Assembly (NCBI GenBank): GCA_002733715.2
Contig: NVWQ02000027.1
Coordinates: 1-64,000 of the forward strand
Direction: 5' to 3'
Length of the DNA stretch: 64,000 nucleotides
Source of the DNA: Methylophaga sp.
GTDB taxonomy: Bacteria > Pseudomonadota > Gammaproteobacteria > Nitrosococcales > Methylophagaceae
How positions within the stretch are numbered: the stretch's first letter is position 1; every line of letters starts with the position of its first letter. Positions 15,787 through 23,838 of this stretch are shown here, piece after piece. Both the position numbers and the translations under genes were made by a program. The notes under the pieces are model-generated. The model was given only the letters and a program-made list of their open reading frames with translations. It was not told the DNA's origin and made no database searches.

Positions 15787-16113
15787 TTATTCAGCTCGAT
15801 AAACATCTAAATTTATTTTAGTTACATGTCGGCCTAACATCACGATCTCGCCTTGATAACGTTGTGCCATATCACTGGCAAACTCAAAAAAATACGTCCG
15901 TTGAAATTGCATTCGCCCTTGGCTATTTCGTATCAATCGTATTTTTTTCCAGCCAACGGTATCATTCAAAAATGATACACCTAGCCTGTCGCATCGACTT
16001 CTTGCCGCTTGAATAGCGTGTTCTGCCACCCCTCGACTATCCCACCAAAACCATGCTGCACCTACTAACAGTACAATGATAAAGCCATCACCTGTCACCC
16101 TATATCCCCCCAT
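15787..16113 (-). CDS. DUF3301 small membrane protein
   Basis: A 108-residue protein with one N-terminal hydrophobic helix (FIIVLLVGAAWFWWDSRG), then a basic cytoplasmic domain with the conserved A-x-x-C-x-x-x-x-V-x-F-L-x-D-T-V motif and RTYFFEFASD. This is the DUF3301 pattern. The family has no known function. The gene overlaps the 3' end of rsmE by 19 nt, so the pair is co-transcribed and probably coupled. Confidence 0.8.
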   Translation of the reverse strand: MGGYRVTGDGFIIVLLVGAAWFWWDSRGVAEHAIQAARSRCDRLGVSFLNDTVGWKKIRLIRNSQGRMQFQRTYFFEFASDMAQRYQGEIVMLGRHVTKINLDVYRAE

Positions 16114-16823
16114 AGTGCTTGCACAACAGTCATTGCTGCTACTGCTGCTGTTTCTGTTCGTAAAATTCTCGGGCCCATTGTTACCGCCTGAAAATCCATG
16201 TTAACAGCCTGTTGAACTTCTTGTTCAGCTAGGCCACCTTCAGGCCCAATCAATAGCGCTACTTCATTTTGTTTTGTCAGCGCCGTTAGTCCAGAATCAG
16301 CTAAGGGATCTAATACCAATCGACATTTTACCTTACAGTTATTGATCGCTTCTTCTAGCTGCGTCACATTACTCAAAATGGGTAGTATTGATCGGCCACT
16401 TTGTTCACAGGCGCTAGTGATGATGCCCTGCCAATGCGCTAATCGTTTTTCTGCACGGCCGCCAGCAAGCGAAACATTACATCGCTTCGTTATTACTGGA
16501 ATAATATGGTTAACACCTAGCTCCACTGCTTTTTGCAAAGCATAATCCATACGTTCGCCCCGTGAAACACCTTGCAGTAATGTTATAGACAGTGGTGACT
16601 CATTATCCACGTTTAGTAACTTCACTAGTTTTACCGTAGCACTGCGCCTAGTAACATCATCTAATACCGCTGAATATTCTAAGCCCCTTCCATCAAACAA
16701 ATGCAGTTCGGCGCCTGATTTTAGCCGTAAAACTTGAACAGCATGTCGATGTACCTTGTCTGGCAAGGTCATTGTTCCCGTATTATCACCCAATTCTGGA
16801 CAATATAATCGTGTAATTCGCAT
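16095..16823 (-). CDS. rsmE: 16S rRNA (uracil(1498)-N3)-methyltransferase RsmE
   Basis: A 242-residue SPOUT-class RNA methyltransferase that makes m3U1498 in 16S rRNA. An N-terminal PUA-like domain (H-x-x-x-V-L-R-L-K in RHAVQVLRLKSG) is followed by the trefoil-knot SAM site: GVSRGERMDYALQKAVELGV near 93, VALLIGPEGGLAEQE near 196, and MGPRILRTETAAVAA near 219. Length is as in E. coli (243). Only 20 nt separate its start from the divergent IMPase gene, so each promoter must overlap the other's coding sequence. Confidence 0.95.
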   Translation of the reverse strand: MRITRLYCPELGDNTGTMTLPDKVHRHAVQVLRLKSGAELHLFDGRGLEYSAVLDDVTRRSATVKLVKLLNVDNESPLSITLLQGVSRGERMDYALQKAVELGVNHIIPVITKRCNVSLAGGRAEKRLAHWQGIITSACEQSGRSILPILSNVTQLEEAINNCKVKCRLVLDPLADSGLTALTKQNEVALLIGPEGGLAEQEVQQAVNMDFQAVTMGPRILRTETAAVAAMTVVQALWGDIG

Positions 16824-16843
16824 GTGTTTAGTATACTGATGTT

Positions 16844-17644
16844 ATGGTCAATTTAGAACGCATAAAAGAGATTGTTATATCAATCAGCAAAGCTGAGCTT
16901 CTGCATCGCTTTAATTCTGTAGCACGTAATTACAAAGCAGATGGTAGCGTGGTCACCGAAGCGGATCTTATTATGCAATCTCGCCTCACTGCCGCATTGC
17001 ATAATGCCTATCCTGATATTCAATTATTAGGTGAAGAAATGTCTGCTGAGCAACAGCAACAGCTATTATCTTCTGGTCAGGCTTTATGGTGTTTAGACCC
17101 CATTGATGGAACCAGTAATTTTGCTGCTGGCGTACCCTATTTCTGTGTTTCTTTAGCCTTAATTGAGCATGGGAAAGTTACTTTAGGGCTAATTTATGAT
17201 CCCATTCGTGATGAATGTTTTTCTGCTCAACTCGGTCAAGGAGCAACATTAAACGGGCAAATACTTTCATCAAAAACTACCGGCTTATCACTGGATCACG
17301 CTATTGCTTTAATAGACTTCAAACGCTTAAAACCTGAGTTAGCAACACAATTGGTGACGAGCAGACCTTACGGTTCACAACGAAGTCTTGGATCAATTGC
17401 ACTTGAGCTATGCTGGATTGCAGCCGGGCGAGGCCATATTTATCTGCATGCAAAACAACAGTTATGGGATTATGCCGCAGCACAATTAATATTAAGTGAA
17501 GCAGGTGCATTTACCTGCACACTCGAAGGCAAAACTCTCTCAAGTAATCAATTAGAACCGCTATCGACGATTGCAGCATTAGATGAAGAGCTGTTCAAAC
17601 AATGGTGTAATTACCTCAATGTCCAGCCCACTCATTTATCCTGA
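16844..17644 (+). CDS. Inositol-monophosphatase-family phosphatase
   Basis: A 266-residue Mg-dependent, Li-sensitive phosphatase of the IMPase/CysQ/HisN superfamily. The metal ligands are in GEEM (about 64), LDPIDGTSNF (about 86) and WDYAAAQLI (about 207). The family dephosphorylates inositol phosphates, 3'-phosphoadenosine phosphate or histidinol phosphate; the sequence alone does not tell which. The ATG lies 20 nt from the divergent rsmE start. The 3' end overlaps pgeF by 26 nt. Confidence 0.85.
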   Translation: MVNLERIKEIVISISKAELLHRFNSVARNYKADGSVVTEADLIMQSRLTAALHNAYPDIQLLGEEMSAEQQQQLLSSGQALWCLDPIDGTSNFAAGVPYFCVSLALIEHGKVTLGLIYDPIRDECFSAQLGQGATLNGQILSSKTTGLSLDHAIALIDFKRLKPELATQLVTSRPYGSQRSLGSIALELCWIAAGRGHIYLHAKQQLWDYAAAQLILSEAGAFTCTLEGKTLSSNQLEPLSTIAALDEELFKQWCNYLNVQPTHLS

Positions 17645-18359
17645 TTGGCCCGCTCCTGATACGGTTAAAGCTGTATCCACAACACGACAGGGAGGTTTTA
17701 GCCTCCCCCCTTTCGATAGTCTAAATCTAGGCCTGCATGTCAGCGATTCTGCTGCTCATGTTGAAAAAAATTGTAATCACTTAATTGAAATAGCACAGTT
17801 ACCTGAATCCCCACGTTGGTTAAACCAAGTCCATGGCACCACCGTCTCCACAGCCAGTGCCTGGAAAATTGATGATGAAGCTGATGCCATGGTCAGTGAA
17901 CAAGCTAATCAAGTCTGCGCAATCATGACCGCAGATTGTTTGCCCATATTATTGTGCAATCAAAGAGGCGATAGGGTTGCCGCCATTCACGCAGGATGGC
18001 GCAGCTTGGCAGCCGGCATTATTGAAAAAACACTTCAGAACTTCAACTGCCCACCACAACAAATAATGGCCTGGCTTGGCCCTGCAATTGGCCCAACACA
18101 ATTTGAAGTGGGCACTGATGTTTATCAGACTTTTAGCCAACACTCCGAACAAGCTCAACAGGCCTTTGTGCAAACAGATGCAACTCATTATTTCGCCGAC
18201 ATCTACTTGCTTGCAAAGCAGCGGTTAAATGCTCAAAATATTCACGCTATTTTTGGTGGCGATTGTTGTACCGTCTCTGAATCTACCCGCTTTTTTTCGT
18301 TCCGACGTGATGGCATCACAGGCAGAATGGCATCGATGATATGGACTACCGATAAATAA
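17619..18359 (+). CDS. pgeF: Purine nucleoside phosphorylase / multicopper-oxidase-type YfiH (PgeF family)
   Basis: A member of the YfiH/LACC1 (DUF152) family, 247 residues. Its zinc site is a conserved set of His and Cys: His in LNQVHGTTV, Cys in MTADCLPIL, and His in AIHAGWRSLAAGI. The STTRQGGFSLPPF N-terminal motif and WLGPAIGPTQFEVG also fit. Reported activities are purine nucleoside phosphorolysis and adenosine deamination; PgeF also edits peptidoglycan precursors containing L-Ser. I chose the ATG at 17619, inside the 3' end of the upstream gene, because it gives the conserved short N-terminus (MSSPLIYPDWPAP); an ATG at 17583 adds 12 non-conserved residues. A promoter-bearing repeat begins 2 nt after its stop. 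Confidence 0.88.
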   Translation: MSSPLIYPDWPAPDTVKAVSTTRQGGFSLPPFDSLNLGLHVSDSAAHVEKNCNHLIEIAQLPESPRWLNQVHGTTVSTASAWKIDDEADAMVSEQANQVCAIMTADCLPILLCNQRGDRVAAIHAGWRSLAAGIIEKTLQNFNCPPQQIMAWLGPAIGPTQFEVGTDVYQTFSQHSEQAQQAFVQTDATHYFADIYLLAKQRLNAQNIHAIFGGDCCTVSESTRFFSFRRDGITGRMASMIWTTDK

Positions 18360-18360
18360 A

Positions 18361-18419
18361 GCATATACCGGAGTGACGGAGGAGCGAAAATTCACACATT
18401 GAATGATTACGGGTATAAT
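18361..18419 (+). repeat. Promoter-bearing dispersed repeat, copy B
   Basis: This 59-bp segment matches copy A (564-620, minus strand) at about nine of ten positions, beginning with a half copy of the GTCAYYCC palindrome (ACCGGAGTGAC) and ending in TATAAT. It fills the gap between pgeF and the ZIP transporter gene. Confidence 0.65.
18391..18419 (+). promoter_or_regulatory. Sigma70 promoter for the ZIP transporter, carried by repeat copy B
   Basis: TTCACA (18391-18396), a 17-nt spacer and a perfect TATAAT (18414-18419) lie 35 nt before the ATG at 18455. A run of eight C (18434-18441) lies between the -10 box and the ribosome-binding site GGAATAAG. Confidence 0.65.
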
Positions 18420-18454
18420 CGCCCAATCATTCACCCCCCCCTTGCTGGAATAAG

Positions 18455-19249
18455 ATGGAATTATTACTCTGGATCATTAGCTTTAGCCTAATTGGTGGCT
18501 TATTAAGCGTCATACTTGCATCGTCATTTTTATTATTGTCTGAAAGTGCGCGCAATGTCGCCGTACCTCACTTAGTCAGTTTTGCTATTGGCGCATTATT
18601 AGGCGCCTCATTATTAGGGCTTATCCCTCACGCCTTAGATCCTGAGTTTAGTGTCGATCCACATGATATTGGCTTAACGTTACTGCTTGGTCTTCTCAGC
18701 TTTTTTGTATTAGAAAAGCTCGTTCTTTGGCGTCATTGTCATCACGATCACTGTGACGTTCATGATCCCGATTCATCTGCCCACACTCACGACAACAAAG
18801 CTAAAGCTGCAGGCACATTAATTCTGGTAGGTGACGGCATTCATAACTTTGTCGACGGAATTCTGATTACTGCCGCATTTCTTACTGATACTCATTTAGG
18901 TATTGTCACTGCATTAGCAATTGCCGCTCATGAAATTCCACAAGAATTAGGAGACTTTGTCATTTTATTACACAGCGGATTCAGCCGTAAGAAAGCATTG
19001 TTCTTTAATATACTTTCAAGCTTAAGCACCGTTGTAGGAGCCGTTATGGCCTATTTCCTATTAGCAGATATGCAGTTTTTACTACCCTATATTCTAGTTG
19101 TTGCCGCTTCTAGTTTTATTTATATTGCTGTTGCCGACTTGATTCCCGGCTTACATCACAAAGTTAAACCATCAGAAACATTGCAACAAATTTCACTTAT
19201 CGCTGCAGGCACAATATTTATATATATTACCCACAGCACACTGCACTAA
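18455..19249 (+). CDS. ZIP-family divalent metal transporter
   Basis: A 264-residue inner-membrane ZIP transporter with about eight hydrophobic segments, importing Zn2+ or related ions. A cytoplasmic loop is rich in His and Asp (CHHDHCDVHDPD, then HTHD), typical of metal-binding ZIP loops. Helix 4 carries the HNFVDGI motif and helix 5 HEIPQELGD, the two signature metal-site motifs. It is 264 residues, like ZupT (257), but the HEIPQELGD form fits the broader ZIP group. The gene starts 36 nt after a repeat-borne promoter, and waaF follows after 4 nt, so the LPS genes downstream may share this transcript. Confidence 0.88.
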   Translation: MELLLWIISFSLIGGLLSVILASSFLLLSESARNVAVPHLVSFAIGALLGASLLGLIPHALDPEFSVDPHDIGLTLLLGLLSFFVLEKLVLWRHCHHDHCDVHDPDSSAHTHDNKAKAAGTLILVGDGIHNFVDGILITAAFLTDTHLGIVTALAIAAHEIPQELGDFVILLHSGFSRKKALFFNILSSLSTVVGAVMAYFLLADMQFLLPYILVVAASSFIYIAVADLIPGLHHKVKPSETLQQISLIAAGTIFIYITHSTLH

Positions 19250-19253
19250 AGCT

Positions 19254-20312
19254 ATGCCTCGTGTAATTAATAAAATTCTGATTGTAGGCCCATCATGGAT
19301 TGGCGATATGGTGATGGCTCAGTCTTTATTTAAAACTATTAAAAAAAATAATCCTAGCGTCATAATTGATGTGATCGCATTGGCTTGGACAAAGCCACTT
19401 TTAGAGCGCATACCTGAAGTGAATAAGTCTATTATCACGCCAATTAGTCATGGCACTTTCGGCTGGAAGCTACGAAAAAAAATAGGACAGGAACTGCGTA
19501 GTGAACACTATGATCAAGCGATAGTTTTACCCAACTCATGGAAATCTGCACTTATCCCATGGTTTGCCAATATTCCTATTCGAACGGGGTGGCGAGGCGA
19601 AATGCGTTATGGCGTATTAAATGATATTCGAGTACTCGATAAATCCATTCTACCTCTTATGGTACAACGTTATGTTTCATTAGCGTACCCCGCAGAGCAG
19701 GCAAATACAGTGCCTAATTATCCTAAACCATTAATGGTCGCTCAATCCGCACCCACACAATTTCAATTTACTTTAAAACCCAATCAAAAACGACTGATTT
19801 TATGCCCCGGCGCTGAGTTTGGCCCCGCAAAACAATGGCCGGCAACGCATTATGCCGAACTGGCCGACACATTAATTAAGCAAGGTTGGCAAGCCCTGAT
19901 TTTAGGCTCAGAAGCCGATAAAGTAACCGCCGATGAAATAATTGATGATCTCAATTCAGAATCCCGTTCCGCAATCTTCAATCTTTGCGGTAAAACAGAA
20001 TTAAGTGAGGCTATCGACTTACTCGACACAGCCGACCTAGTTGTATCAAATGACTCAGGGTTAATGCATATTGCTGCCGCACTACAAAAACCACTGTTCG
20101 CTATTTACGGCCCCACATCACCTAATTTCACACCGCCACTCTCCGATAACGCCCACATCATCCAAATTAAAGTTGATTGTGGCCCCTGTTTTCAGCGAGA
20201 ATGTCCTGAACAGCATCATCGCTGTATGCGTGATATTAGTAGTGAACACATTCTTAACCTTATACAAAACCCCACCAAGAAACTAAACCATAATGATCAC
20301 CATTCAAAGTAG
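19254..20312 (+). CDS. waaF: ADP-heptose:LPS heptosyltransferase II
   Basis: A 352-residue GT9 family enzyme that transfers the second L,D-heptose to the LPS inner core. Features are GPSWIGDMVMAQSLFKTI at the N-terminus, the CPGAEFGPAKQWP donor-site block near residue 180, and VVSNDSGLMHIAAALQKPL near 263 with the GPTSP loop. The Cys-rich CGPCFQRECPEQHHRCM segment near the C-terminus is typical of WaaF. The gene is 4 nt after the ZIP gene and overlaps the next gene by 20 nt. Confidence 0.93.
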   Translation: MPRVINKILIVGPSWIGDMVMAQSLFKTIKKNNPSVIIDVIALAWTKPLLERIPEVNKSIITPISHGTFGWKLRKKIGQELRSEHYDQAIVLPNSWKSALIPWFANIPIRTGWRGEMRYGVLNDIRVLDKSILPLMVQRYVSLAYPAEQANTVPNYPKPLMVAQSAPTQFQFTLKPNQKRLILCPGAEFGPAKQWPATHYAELADTLIKQGWQALILGSEADKVTADEIIDDLNSESRSAIFNLCGKTELSEAIDLLDTADLVVSNDSGLMHIAAALQKPLFAIYGPTSPNFTPPLSDNAHIIQIKVDCGPCFQRECPEQHHRCMRDISSEHILNLIQNPTKKLNHNDHHSK

Positions 20313-21798
20313 CATAGCAAAAATCAGATTAAGTACTGCATTGGCAAGCTTGTTAATATCAATTATAGCTTTTTACGGAAATGATCTTCTCAACCGTGAT
20401 GGGATATTGTATGTTGATATGGCTAGCGCTTATGCTCAAGGTGGCTTCGAGGCCCTATTACAGTACTCTGATTTCGGCTGGCCTTTTTTTTCTATCGTTA
20501 TCGCTTATATTCATCAAATAACCCACTTGCCAGTCGAATTAAGCGCCATCGTACTCAACGTCTTTCTCTTCGTCGTATTAACAGATGCATTAGTTCTCGT
20601 CAGTAATAAAATATTACCCAATTCACGTCAAGTTGCTTTTGCAGCATTACTATTTTTGTGTTTTCTGACGCTCAATCATTATCGAGTCTTTATTGGTCGA
20701 GATGTTGGTTACTGGGCTTTCTGTATGCTGGCTTTGTATCAATTTATTCTTTATTTAGAGAAGCCATCCATTAAAAAAGCACTGCTGTGGCAAGTCCTTA
20801 TGGTTCTCGCCATCTTATTTCGAATTGATGGAGTGGTTATTTTATTAGGTCTGCCACTCTATTTATTTACAACTCAATCGCCGACAATCGCACTAAAACA
20901 GATCATTCAATTCTTCTACTTATTAATCGCCGGTGCACTGCTAGCGATGTTGATTGCTATAGACCAATCTAGCTTAGCAACAATCTTTAGTAAAATAGGT
21001 TCAGTAACGAAATACATAAACCCTGATAATGTACTCACACATTTCAAGCTTAATACGGATCTGATTGAAACCCATATCCTAAATAAATGGTCAGCACGAT
21101 ATAGCGCCCTCATTCTCAGCTCAGGGCTCATTACCATGCTAGCTTACAAGCTAATAAATGCATTAACGCTTGGGTATCTTGGCATTTATATCTATAGCTT
21201 ATGGAAACATACATTTCACAGAGTAACACCATACCGTAAGCTCATTGCCTATTTTCTAGCACTTAATATTATCATTCTGCTTGGCTTTATTTTTACTGAA
21301 TATTTTGTGTCAAAACGGTATACCGTACTTGCGGTAATGTGTTTATTATTATTAATGCTTCCGAGAATATGTGACACACTAGAAAAGGTATGGCTTGCCA
21401 AATATAAGCCTATTATTGTGGCTGTAGGTCTCATTCTCTTTGTTAGTCTAGTTGATAGTGTCACCCATTCAAACTCTAAGCTTTACATAAAGGATGTAGC
21501 CATTTGGGCAAGCAATAATTTGCCTGAAACCAGTACCGTACTCACCAACAATAAAATCATTAAATATTATTTTAATAATCACCAACCTGTCGCTAAAATT
21601 TCGCTAACCCCGAGCGTCAATGCCTATCAAAATATCGATGGCTATCAAAATTATGACTATTTAATAATTTTGCTTGAAAAGAACAAGTCTAAACAACTGA
21701 GGCAGCAATTAACGACGATGAAGATTAAACCGGTGTTTAAGCTAGAAAATGAACGTGGCAGCAATGCAACGGTTTATCAAATCCAACCATCAAAATAA
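20293..21798 (+). CDS. GT-C-type multi-spanning glycosyltransferase (GT39-like)
   Basis: A 501-residue integral membrane protein with some ten to twelve hydrophobic segments and a first periplasmic loop motif RDGILYVDMASAYAQGG, the acidic site expected of lipid-linked sugar GT-C transferases (ArnT/PMT, GT39). A soluble C-terminal part of about 90 residues follows. It would transfer a sugar from an undecaprenyl-phosphate donor to a periplasmic acceptor, possibly the LPS core or lipid A given its overlap with waaF. The acceptor cannot be told from sequence. Confidence 0.7.
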   Translation: MITIQSSIAKIRLSTALASLLISIIAFYGNDLLNRDGILYVDMASAYAQGGFEALLQYSDFGWPFFSIVIAYIHQITHLPVELSAIVLNVFLFVVLTDALVLVSNKILPNSRQVAFAALLFLCFLTLNHYRVFIGRDVGYWAFCMLALYQFILYLEKPSIKKALLWQVLMVLAILFRIDGVVILLGLPLYLFTTQSPTIALKQIIQFFYLLIAGALLAMLIAIDQSSLATIFSKIGSVTKYINPDNVLTHFKLNTDLIETHILNKWSARYSALILSSGLITMLAYKLINALTLGYLGIYIYSLWKHTFHRVTPYRKLIAYFLALNIIILLGFIFTEYFVSKRYTVLAVMCLLLLMLPRICDTLEKVWLAKYKPIIVAVGLILFVSLVDSVTHSNSKLYIKDVAIWASNNLPETSTVLTNNKIIKYYFNNHQPVAKISLTPSVNAYQNIDGYQNYDYLIILLEKNKSKQLRQQLTTMKIKPVFKLENERGSNATVYQIQPSK

Positions 21799-21810
21799 TG
21801 GTAATGTTCA

Positions 21811-22065
21811 CTACTTGCTAGAAAATAATTCTGATTCAATCACATCTGCAGCCACACCTGCTAAATTATGCACATCTTCTGCTAAGCAATACTGTTTAGC
21901 ATTTTCTGATAAGACTGCGTATTGTTCAGATCTGAGCGTTAATGATTCTTCAATAGATTGATTTAATTGAGATTGCTTAAATGGATAATCAATAACTGTG
22001 CCTGCTTTGGCATTTTTAACGTGCCATACAAAGCCACTATTTTCTGTGGCGATCACGGGTAAGCC
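21811..22065 (-). pseudogene. C-terminal fragment of a GT4 (WaaG-like) glycosyltransferase
   Basis: Read on the minus strand, this encodes GLPVIATENSGF followed by AKAGTVIDYPF, then helical sequence to a stop. It aligns with the C-terminus of the waaG product in this window (GLPVLVTDVCGY, AKAGQIVPSPF), which carries the same donor-binding and last-helix region. An in-frame stop lies a few codons upstream of the GLPV, and no Rossmann N-domain precedes it, so this is a remnant of a second such gene. The 237 nt from 22066 to 22302 show no gene I can support; they hold the upstream region of the next operon with an AT-rich TATTATACT box near 22256. Confidence 0.7.
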
Positions 22066-22302
22066 ACAATATAATCACCAAAGCGATAGAAAGTTACTGG
22101 ACTTTGAAAATAAAGATAGAGTCATAACAGGTAGAATATTTAAATTAGTTAAGCAGTGTTGCTATCATGCATATTGTAAGATACATGCCAAAATCACAGA
22201 GAAATACGGTAAAATAGAGTATTACTGCCTTAAGTATTCCTTAATTCAAGGATTATATTATACTGTTACTCTAAATATCTAAACACTAAACTTGGAAAAA
22301 AA

Positions 22303-22986
22303 ATGTCTGACACTGATAATACGCCTAAACTCCAGTTCTCTGAAAAATATGATGAAGCGCATGCAAAAACCTATTTTGAGAAACATGAATACGGTGGAGT
22401 TTGGCGCAGCCTATCAAATTGGCGCGATCACCAAGTCGCAAGAAAGGCATTAAAGATCGCAGGCAACCCCAATACCATACTCGATATGCCTTGTGGAACA
22501 GGTCGATTCTGGGATCTTCTTATTGAAAATCCCAAAAGAGAAATTCATGTCAGTGATAACAGCCAAGAAATGATTAACGCGGGTTTGAAATATCGCAAAC
22601 CAGAAATCACAAGTAGAATAACATCCTCTTTTCAAGGTTCTGCTTTTGATTTACCTGTAGCCAATAACTTTGTAGAGTCTGTTTTTTGTATGCGCCTATT
22701 TCACCATATCGGCAAACATGAAGATAGAACAAAAATACTTGCTGAACTTCACCGGGTTTCATCTTCTTCCGTGATCTTATCCTTATGGGTCGATGGTAAC
22801 TTTAAATCATGGCGACGTAAAAGAAATGAAGCTAAAAGAAAAGCTCATCGCTATCAAAACCGTTTCGTTATCCCTGTAAAAACGATTGAGGATGAATTTT
22901 CCCAAGCCGGATTTTCTATTGAAGCCCGTTTAGACTTTGTTCCTGTCCATTCAATGTGGCGCACATATGTATTAAAAAAATTATAA
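22303..22986 (+). CDS. Class I SAM-dependent methyltransferase
   Basis: A 227-residue Rossmann methyltransferase. The SAM motif I is ILDMPCGTGRFWDLL (about residue 58) and a Methyltransf_11 pattern follows: HVSDNSQEMI, FDLPVANNFVESVFCMRLFHHI. The basic C-terminal half (KSWRRKRNEAKRKAHR) is like those of methyltransferases in LPS and O-antigen clusters. Substrate unknown. It begins the operon of core-modifying genes and is followed 16 nt later by the kinase-family gene. Confidence 0.8.
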   Translation: MSDTDNTPKLQFSEKYDEAHAKTYFEKHEYGGVWRSLSNWRDHQVARKALKIAGNPNTILDMPCGTGRFWDLLIENPKREIHVSDNSQEMINAGLKYRKPEITSRITSSFQGSAFDLPVANNFVESVFCMRLFHHIGKHEDRTKILAELHRVSSSSVILSLWVDGNFKSWRRKRNEAKRKAHRYQNRFVIPVKTIEDEFSQAGFSIEARLDFVPVHSMWRTYVLKKL

Positions 22987-23002
22987 GGTTTGGAACTACA
23001 TA

Positions 23003-23776
23003 ATGACTGACTATTATGGTGGGGGATGGCAAAAAATACTAGCCGCCAATAACTTAGAAAGTTTCGATGCCTTATGGGAATTAAAAACCGAATGGTTCGA
23101 GGCTCCCAATATACGTCGAGGTGGTTGGAGTGGCGTTATTAAGTTAGATCTAGACACGCCTGAAGGCAAAGTGGGGGTCTTTATTAAACGACAAGAGAAC
23201 CATCTAACTAAAACACTGTTTAATCCTATTAAAGGCCGCCCAACCTTTGAGCGCGAGTTCCAGAATCTTTTGCGCCTTAAAGAGCATAAAGTACCAACGC
23301 TAGAGCCAGTTTATTTTTCAGCTAGAAACCATAATGGTGAGCTACAAGCAATATTAATTACTAAAGAATTAGCTGGATATTTACCCCTTGATTCTGAACG
23401 TTTCTTAGAGAATAGCGGATTAATCAGAGATGCTGCTCATAAAAATCGTTTACTTCAGGCAATTGGCGATACATTACGCAAAATGCACCTCCACCATTTT
23501 CAACATAATTGCCTCTATTTAAAGCATATCTTTGTCAGGCCTGTTGGTAACGATTGGGATGTTAAGGTTATTGACTTAGAAAAATTAAAAAAAACCATTT
23601 TCAAAAGAAGTGCCGTTATTCGAGATCTATACACTTTGCATCGTCACACAACAGGATGGTCTGCACGAGATCAAGTAGTCTTATTTAAAAGTTACCGACA
23701 AGAAACAAAGCTTTCTAAAACATCAAAAAACCTGTGGAAAACGATTGAAAAAAAGATACTGTCAAAACGAGGATAA
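23003..23776 (+). CDS. InaA/Kdo-WaaP family LPS kinase-like protein
   Basis: A 257-residue protein of the InaA/WaaP lipopolysaccharide-kinase family. It has the N-terminal GWSGVIKLDL glycine region, VFIKRQENH with the likely ATP-binding Lys, a catalytic-loop-like HHFQHNCLYLKHIFV near residue 165, and the metal-binding VKVIDLEK near 190. InaA-like proteins often carry a His/Asn-rich catalytic loop rather than the classic HxD. It could phosphorylate a core sugar. It is in the operon with the methyltransferase and carbamoyltransferase genes. Confidence 0.8.
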   Translation: MTDYYGGGWQKILAANNLESFDALWELKTEWFEAPNIRRGGWSGVIKLDLDTPEGKVGVFIKRQENHLTKTLFNPIKGRPTFEREFQNLLRLKEHKVPTLEPVYFSARNHNGELQAILITKELAGYLPLDSERFLENSGLIRDAAHKNRLLQAIGDTLRKMHLHHFQHNCLYLKHIFVRPVGNDWDVKVIDLEKLKKTIFKRSAVIRDLYTLHRHTTGWSARDQVVLFKSYRQETKLSKTSKNLWKTIEKKILSKRG

Positions 23777-23838
23777 ATTCGATGATTCTCAATGATATAA
23801 TAAGCAGCAATTCCTAAAATAATAAAGATAAATTAACC

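Noticed and set aside
17689-17706. GGGAGG-TTTTAG-CCTCCC hairpin in pgeF as a regulatory element
   Set aside because: It encodes the conserved QGGFSLPP motif of the family, so the palindrome is explained by the protein sequence.
21998-22282. 94-residue plus-strand open frame after the GT-C gene
   Set aside because: Its first part is antisense to the glycosyltransferase remnant and the rest is low-complexity AT-rich sequence without family features.
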